Shown here: positions 5,177 through 9,143 of the stretch, in pieces
Position numbering within the stretch: position 1 is the stretch's first letter
Layout: each line of letters opens with the position of its first letter
From: Verrucomicrobia bacterium UBA3841
GTDB taxonomy: Bacteria; Verrucomicrobiota; Kiritimatiellia; RFP12; UBA1067
Direction: 5' to 3'
Length of the DNA stretch: 9,143 nt
Assembly (NCBI GenBank): GCA_002392765.1
Contig: DGHT01000058.1
Span: 1 to 9,143, forward strand
Made by a program: the position numbers and the translations under genes
The notes under the pieces: model-generated
What the model saw: the letters and a program-made list of their open reading frames with translations, nothing else
Told to the model about the DNA's origin: nothing
The model's database searches: none

Positions 5177-5779
5177 CTATTTTGCCGCGAGAGCCAGTTT
5201 CACCAGCGTCTGCGCGTCCGGTACGTCCGGGTTCGATTCAAGGGCTTTCGTCACTTTCGAATTCGAGAACTCCTCTCCGAAGCCGAGCTGTCCGAGCGCG
5301 AGTATCGCATCGCGAATCATCGGCGCGCGGCCGTCCGCCGTTCCCGGCGTGCGCGACGGGGCGGCCAGGGCCTCGACCGCGTTCACCTTGTCTTTCAGTT
5401 CCACGCATATCTTTTCGGCGGTCTTCTTGCCGACGCCCTTTATGGCCGATATGCGCTTGGCGTTTCCGCCGGCGATCGCGAGCGACAGTTCCGGGATCGA
5501 CGAACCCGAAAGGATCGCCAGCGCGATTTTCGGTCCGACGCCGCTTACCTGGACAAGTTTCTGGAACATGTCCCTTTCCTGCGGCGTAGCGAACCCGAAG
5601 AGCGTCTCTCCGTCCTCGCGCACGAGGTGCCAGACGAGCAGCTTGGCCTCCTCGCCGCAGCGCGGCAGCCTGTCGTACGTCGATACCGGTATGAACACCT
5701 CGTATCCGAGGCCGGCGGCCTCGACGACCGCCATGCCCGGATTCTTCTCCGCCAGGATTCCTCTGATGTACGCTATCAT
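5177..5779 (-). CDS. ruvA: Holliday junction DNA helicase subunit RuvA
   Basis: RuvA binds four-way DNA junctions as a tetramer and loads the RuvB motor for branch migration during recombination repair. The 200 residues match the usual length. Domain I (1 to about 62) has M-I-A-Y-I-R-G-I-L, G-Y-E-V, and R54-E55-D56, the last two being the acidic pin residues that separate strands. Domain II has two helix-hairpin-helix motifs, V-S-G-V-G-P-K-I-A-L (78-87) and I-K-G-V-G-K-K-T-A (113-121). A Pro/Ala-rich linker (about 138-150) precedes C-terminal domain III, which contacts RuvB. The ATG directly follows the valS TAA (TAAATG) with no Shine-Dalgarno sequence, so ribosomes finishing valS probably reinitiate here. 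ruvB and ruvC are not in the window. Confidence 0.96.
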   Translation of the reverse strand: MIAYIRGILAEKNPGMAVVEAAGLGYEVFIPVSTYDRLPRCGEEAKLLVWHLVREDGETLFGFATPQERDMFQKLVQVSGVGPKIALAILSGSSIPELSLAIAGGNAKRISAIKGVGKKTAEKICVELKDKVNAVEALAAPSRTPGTADGRAPMIRDAILALGQLGFGEEFSNSKVTKALESNPDVPDAQTLVKLALAAK

Positions 5780-8548
5780 TTACGAGAAGAGTTTGAGCAT
5801 CTTTTCGAGCTGCGCCAGACGTTCCCTGTTCGCCGAAAGCTTGCGCCGCGCCTCTTCGACGACCGCCGCGGGCGCGTGGGCCGTGAAGTTTGCGTTCGAC
5901 AGTTTCGCTTCCGACGCTTTGACGAAGCCGGCGAGTTTCACGATTTCGCCCTGTATGCGCTTCGATTCGGCGGCCTTGTCCACAAGCCCCTCGAGCGACA
6001 GGTATACCGTGCCGAACTTCGTGATTTTCGACGGCATCGCGAGATCCGCGCCGGCGGGAACGAACTCTACCGATTCGGCCCTCATCGCCTTCTTCAGCGA
6101 TTCGACTTCGGCGGAGGCCCTCGGATCGTCCGTCGCGACGGTTGCCTTCACCCATGTCGCCGGCGGCACTTTGTACTCCGCTCTCAGCGCGCGGACTGCC
6201 GTAATCGCCTCCCGCTTCGCGTTCACGAAATCGTAGTTCTCCTCGGTTGCGCCCCATGCCGCCTTTTCTGCGTCCGTGTAACCTTCCGGGAACTTCTGCA
6301 GCATGATCGATTCGTCATCCTTGAGGTAGCCGAGCTGGTGCGCGACCTCCTCGGTGACGAACGGCATGTAGGGATGGAGAAGCCTCAGCGCCTTCCAGAA
6401 AACGTCGCGGAGAATCGCCACGGAGACGGCCTTGTCGGGCGAATCCTTCACGTATTCCACGTAGCCGTCGCATATCTGCGTCCAGAAGAAGTCGTAGACC
6501 GCGAGCGCGCCGTCCTGGATGCGGTAGGCTTCGAGGATTCCGTTCACCTTGCGGCAGGCGAGGTCGGCGGCGTAAAGGATGTGGCGGTCGTCGGCGGAGA
6601 GGCTGGAATGTTGAAAAGTTGAAAGGTTGAAAGGTTGTGTCGCGGCGTCCTGGCTTTTCAACTCTTCAGCATTCAACTTTTCAACTTCCGATTCCTGCAT
6701 CAGCAGGAATCGGGCGGCGTTCCAGATCTTGGTCGTGAAGTTGCGTCCGATCTCGAACTTCTCCTTGCTCACCTTCGAATCGCAGTCGAGCGATGTGATG
6801 AGCGCGATCGAGAACCTGAGCGCGTCCGCGGAATAGGCGTCGATCAGTTCGAGCGGGTCGAGCGAATTGCCCAGCGACTTCGACATCTTGCGTCCCTGCG
6901 CATCGCGGACGATGCCGTGGATCACGATGTTCTTGAACGGAGGTTTGCCCATGAAATGGATGCCCGCCATCATCATGCGCGCGACCCAGAAGAAAATGAT
7001 GTCCTGCGCCGTCACGAGATCGGTCGTCGGGTAGTAGTATTCCAGATCCTTCGTCTTCTCCGGCCAGCCGAGAGTGGAGAACGGCCACAGCCACGAACTG
7101 AACCACGTGTCCAGAACGTCCGGATCCTGCTCGAGGTCGGCGAGCGTAAGCGCCGCGTTGCCGGTCGCCTTCTTCGCTTTCTCAAGGGCTTCTTCGGGCG
7201 TTTCGGCAACAAAAACGCGTTCCCCGTTTTCCGCCGGCAGGATGCCGGCTTTCCCAGTCGGTTCCGCGTTCGCGCGCAGCGTGTACGCGGGAATCCTGTG
7301 TCCCCACCAGAGCTGGCGCGATATGCACCAGTCCTGGATGTTCTCCATCCAGTTGAAGTATATCTTGCTCCAGCGGTCGGGCACGAAACGCACCTCCCCC
7401 GACTTCACCGCCTCGATCGCAGGCTCCGCGAGCGGCTTCATCTTGACGAACCACTGCTTGGAGAGGCGCGACTCGACGACTTCGTGGCAGCGGTAGCAGT
7501 GACCGACCTGGTTGTCGTAGTCCTCCACATGATCGAGGAATCCGCCCGCCTCAAGATCGGAGACGAGCGCCTTGCGGCATTCGAAGCGGTCCATTCCCTC
7601 GTACTTCGCGCCGGCGAGCGCGTTCATGCGTCCGTCGTCGGTCATGATGTTGATCTCCTCGAGGCCGTGTCGTTTGCCGACCAGGAAGTCGTTGGGATCG
7701 TGCGCCGGGGTGATCTTGACGATGCCCGTGCCGAATTCCTTTTCGACGTAATCGTCGGCGACGACGGGGATCTCGCGGTTCGAAAGGGGCAGGATCACCT
7801 TCTTGCCGACAAGCGCCGCGAAGCGTTCGTCCTTCGGGTTGACGGCGACGGCCGTATCGCCCGGAAGGGTTTCGGGGCGGGTGGTCGCCACGCAGATGTA
7901 GTCCTTGTTCAGTTCGCCCGCCGCGCCTTTGGCGCTTCCGGCGACCGGATACCTGACGTACCACAAACTTCCGCGGTGGGGCTCGTGCTCCACCTCGTCG
8001 TTCGCGAGCGCCGTCCCGCATCTCGGACACCAGTTGACGATATAATTTCCTTTATATACAAGGCCTTCGTCGTACAGACGGCAGAAAACCTTCGCCACCG
8101 CCTTCGAGCATCCCTCGTCGAAAGTAAAGCGCTCGCGCGACCAGTCGGTCGAATTGCCCAGCTTGCGCTGCTGGTGGACGATGGTGCTGCCGTACCGCCG
8201 CTTCCATTCCCAGACCTTTTCGACGAAAGCCTCGCGTCCGAGATCCTGGCGGCGTTTGCCTTCCTTCTTGAGCGCCTTCTCCACCACATTCTGCGTGGCG
8301 ATGCCGGCGTGGTCCGTGCCCGGAAGCCAAAGCGTGTTGCGTCCCTGCATGCGGCGCCACCTGACGAGAATATCCTGGATCGTCTGGTTGAGCGCGTGGC
8401 CCATGTGCAGGATGCCGGTTACATTCGGCGGCGGAATCACCATCGAATAAGGTTCGCGACCGTCCGGCTCCTGATGGAACCGTCCGCATTTCTCCCACAG
8501 GGGATACCATTTAGCCTCTGCGGCCTTTGCATCGTAATGCTTGTCCAT
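5780..8548 (-). CDS. valS: Valyl-tRNA synthetase with two repeat-derived insertions
   Basis: ValS charges tRNA-Val with valine and hydrolyses mischarged Thr-tRNA-Val. The 922 residues show the class I signatures H-M-G-H (48-51, after P-P-P-N-V-T-G) and K-M-S-K-S (554-558). An editing domain lies between, beginning around T-T-R-P-E-T (about 220) and carrying K-I-T-P-A-H-D-P-N-D-F. Possible zinc ligands are C174-P-R-C177 and C351-Y-R-C354. D-T-W-F-S-S is near 480, and the C-terminal coiled coil typical of ValS covers about 860-922. The editing motif reads E-T-L-P-G-D-T, with Pro where E. coli has Leu. Two segments have no counterpart I can recall in other ValS: P-T-G-K-A-G-I-L-P-A (about 429-442) and the Q-P-F-N-L-S-T-F-Q region (about 620-648). 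Both coincide with DNA repeats and keep the frame. The ATG (8546-8548) has only a distant AGGAG, about 15 nt upstream. Confidence 0.97.
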   Translation of the reverse strand: MDKHYDAKAAEAKWYPLWEKCGRFHQEPDGREPYSMVIPPPNVTGILHMGHALNQTIQDILVRWRRMQGRNTLWLPGTDHAGIATQNVVEKALKKEGKRRQDLGREAFVEKVWEWKRRYGSTIVHQQRKLGNSTDWSRERFTFDEGCSKAVAKVFCRLYDEGLVYKGNYIVNWCPRCGTALANDEVEHEPHRGSLWYVRYPVAGSAKGAAGELNKDYICVATTRPETLPGDTAVAVNPKDERFAALVGKKVILPLSNREIPVVADDYVEKEFGTGIVKITPAHDPNDFLVGKRHGLEEINIMTDDGRMNALAGAKYEGMDRFECRKALVSDLEAGGFLDHVEDYDNQVGHCYRCHEVVESRLSKQWFVKMKPLAEPAIEAVKSGEVRFVPDRWSKIYFNWMENIQDWCISRQLWWGHRIPAYTLRANAEPTGKAGILPAENGERVFVAETPEEALEKAKKATGNAALTLADLEQDPDVLDTWFSSWLWPFSTLGWPEKTKDLEYYYPTTDLVTAQDIIFFWVARMMMAGIHFMGKPPFKNIVIHGIVRDAQGRKMSKSLGNSLDPLELIDAYSADALRFSIALITSLDCDSKVSKEKFEIGRNFTTKIWNAARFLLMQESEVEKLNAEELKSQDAATQPFNLSTFQHSSLSADDRHILYAADLACRKVNGILEAYRIQDGALAVYDFFWTQICDGYVEYVKDSPDKAVSVAILRDVFWKALRLLHPYMPFVTEEVAHQLGYLKDDESIMLQKFPEGYTDAEKAAWGATEENYDFVNAKREAITAVRALRAEYKVPPATWVKATVATDDPRASAEVESLKKAMRAESVEFVPAGADLAMPSKITKFGTVYLSLEGLVDKAAESKRIQGEIVKLAGFVKASEAKLSNANFTAHAPAAVVEEARRKLSANRERLAQLEKMLKLFS
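6606..6690. repeat. Inverted and heptad GTTGAAA repeat inside valS
   Basis: GTTGAAAAGTTGAA (6610-6623) and its exact reverse complement (6672-6685) flank 48 bp. Further GTTGAAAG units follow the left arm, and a shorter TTTTCAACTCTTC tract precedes the right arm. The AT-rich purine/pyrimidine composition stands out from the surrounding valS sequence. On the minus strand it is translated in frame, giving E-V-E-K-L-N-A-E-E-L-K and Q-P-F-N-L-S-T-F-Q-H-S-S, in the linker between the catalytic core and the anticodon-binding domain. Confidence 0.8.
7233..7258. repeat. Dispersed hairpin repeat module inserted in valS
   Basis: GCCGGCA (7233-7239), loop GGA, TGCCGGC (7243-7249) is a perfect 7-bp stem. 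It runs into GGCTTTCCCAGT (7247-7258), the 12-mer also found at 342, 1417 and 1516. Read on the minus strand it encodes P-T-G-K-A-G-I-L-P-A without breaking the valS frame. It therefore belongs to the same family as the intergenic copies, but sits within an essential gene. Confidence 0.85.
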
Positions 8549-8601
8549 TTTCTTGCTGTCTCGCTCCTTCGTGTTGCAGATCTTTCGGACTTCAAGCCAA
8601 A

Positions 8602-8630
8602 ATTATATCAAAATAACAGGGAAAAATCAA
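8602..8630 (-). promoter_or_regulatory. valS operon promoter
   Basis: On the minus strand, TTGATT (8625-8630), a 17-nt spacer and TATAAT (8602-8607) make a strong sigma-70-like promoter, with TGA directly before the -10 as an extended element. The -10 ends 53 nt before the valS ATG, giving a leader of about 45 nt. That is far too short for a T-box leader, which sometimes controls valS in other bacteria. Confidence 0.75.
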
Positions 8631-8668
8631 AAAAATGCTTCACCAAAGTAAATTTTGCAATTTTTAGG

Positions 8669-8698
8669 TTGATTTTTGGCATGAATTTTTGATATACT
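8669..8698 (+). promoter_or_regulatory. tRNA-Thr / tuf promoter
   Basis: TTGATT (8669-8674), an 18-nt spacer and TATACT (8693-8698) precede the tRNA by 21 nt. The -10 is embedded in ATTTTTGATATACT, matching the extended -10 core of the valS and thiS promoters. It diverges from the valS promoter, and the two -35 boxes are about 38 bp apart. Confidence 0.75.
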
Positions 8699-8719
8699 GA
8701 TAAAGATTCGTTTCAGAAG

Positions 8720-8795
8720 GCCACTTTAGCTCAGTAGGTAGAGCACATCCTTGGTAAGGATGAGGTCGGCGGTTCGATTCCGCTAGGTGGCTCCA
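8720..8795 (+). tRNA. tRNA-Thr (anticodon GGU)
   Basis: A complete 76-nt cloverleaf. The acceptor stem GCCACTT pairs with AGGTGGC (one G-U), the D arm has GCTC/GAGC, the anticodon stem CATCC/GGATG encloses loop TTGGTAA with anticodon GGT, and the T arm is GGCGG-TTCGATT-CCGCT. The discriminator is T and the 3' CCA is encoded. It decodes ACC and ACU. It lies 49 nt ahead of tuf under a shared promoter; tRNA-Thr directly before tuf is a common bacterial arrangement, so the tRNA must be processed out of a joint transcript. Confidence 0.97.
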
Positions 8796-8844
8796 TTTGG
8801 AGCGGGTCAAAAGGACAAAAAAACAACTCACAGGAGTCATAAAA

Positions 8845-9143
8845 ATGGCTAAGGAAACATTCGATCGCGGCGGAAAGCCGCACGTGAACGTCGGCACCAT
8901 CGGCCACGTCGACCACGGTAAAACCACTCTTACGGCCGCAATTACGCACGTGCAGTCGCTCAAGGGTCTCTGCCAGGAGATCAAGTACGACCAGGTCGCC
9001 AAGGCTTCCGAGTCCGCCGGCCGCCGCGATGCAACCAAGATTCTCACCATCGCCTCCTCGCACGTCGAGTACGCTACCGCCAACAGGCACTACGCTCACG
9101 TCGACTGCCCCGGACACGCGGACTACGTCAAGAACATGATCAC
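8845..9143 (+). CDS. tuf: Elongation factor Tu, N-terminal part (truncated by window)
   Basis: EF-Tu delivers aminoacyl-tRNA to the ribosome as a GTP complex. ATG at 8845-8847 has AGGAG (8832-8836) 8 nt upstream, and 99 complete codons are visible before the window ends. The P-loop G-H-V-D-H-G-K-T is at 20-27 and the G3 motif D-C-P-G-H at 87-91, followed by A-D-Y-V-K-N-M-I. Switch I is unusual: between them the sequence reads R-R-D-A-T-K-I-L-T-I-A-S-S-H-V-E-Y (60-76), where most EF-Tu have A-R-G-I-T-I-N-T-S-H-V-E-Y. The Thr that coordinates Mg2+ is kept (T68), but the Arg-Gly is not. The segment before it (about 41-63) also differs from the E. coli sequence. The rest of the domain is canonical, so this is EF-Tu and not a paralogous GTPase. 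Confidence 0.96.
   Translation, partial: MAKETFDRGGKPHVNVGTIGHVDHGKTTLTAAITHVQSLKGLCQEIKYDQVAKASESAGRRDATKILTIASSHVEYATANRHYAHVDCPGHADYVKNMI

Noticed and set aside
8549..8601. T-box or other valine-responsive leader for valS
   Set aside because: Only about 45-50 nt lie between the predicted transcription start and the ATG, with no T-box sequence and no terminator hairpin.
6635..8692. 685-codon plus-strand open frame opposite valS
   Set aside because: An antisense shadow caused by GC-rich codon bias. valS has full motif support across the same DNA, and the antisense peptide is Arg/Val-rich without recognisable motifs.
8664..9117. Minus-strand open frames across tRNA-Thr and tuf
   Set aside because: They overlap a complete tRNA and the conserved EF-Tu N-terminus; both are shadows.

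Overview
The window looks like chromosomal housekeeping DNA from a GC-rich bacterium. My best guess is the Verrucomicrobiota/Lentisphaerota/Kiritimatiellota side of the PVC superphylum. Two things point that way: short palindromic repeats that intrude into intergenic DNA and into a coding gene, and an EF-Tu whose switch I loop lacks the usual Arg-Gly-Ile-Thr sequence. Both rest on family knowledge and recollection, so the placement is an inference.

Layout. At the left edge (1-306, + strand) is the 3' end of an unrecognised gene. It converges on a compact thiS-thiF pair (1195 to 392, - strand), with a short repeat-bearing gap between them. The thiS promoter region (1196-1280) holds an extended -10 box almost touching the start codon and a 23-bp perfect tandem repeat. 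The gene-free stretch 1274-1580 is filled with small three-base-loop hairpins and contains a perfect 35-bp direct repeat.

From 8548 down to 1581 runs a tightly packed minus-strand series, read in the order valS, ruvA, a small His/Pro-rich exported protein, ispH and an SLC12-type cation-chloride cotransporter. valS/ruvA abut as TAAATG, the exported-protein gene and ispH are 3 nt apart, and ispH and the transporter are 12 nt apart. These spacings suggest co-transcription and translational coupling, although the 80-nt gap before the exported-protein gene could hold its own promoter. The products are functionally mixed: valine charging of tRNA, Holliday-junction processing, an envelope protein, the last step of MEP isoprenoid synthesis, and ion transport.

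A divergent promoter region (8549-8719) separates valS from a rightward unit made of tRNA-Thr(GGU) and tuf, which runs off the right edge.

The most notable points are two repeat insertions that are translated in frame inside ValS, the modular hairpin repeat family that one of them belongs to, a thiS that should be almost leaderless, ThiS Gly-Gly codons that double as the thiF ribosome binding site, and the altered EF-Tu switch I. I see no defence system, prophage, CRISPR array or complete mobile element.
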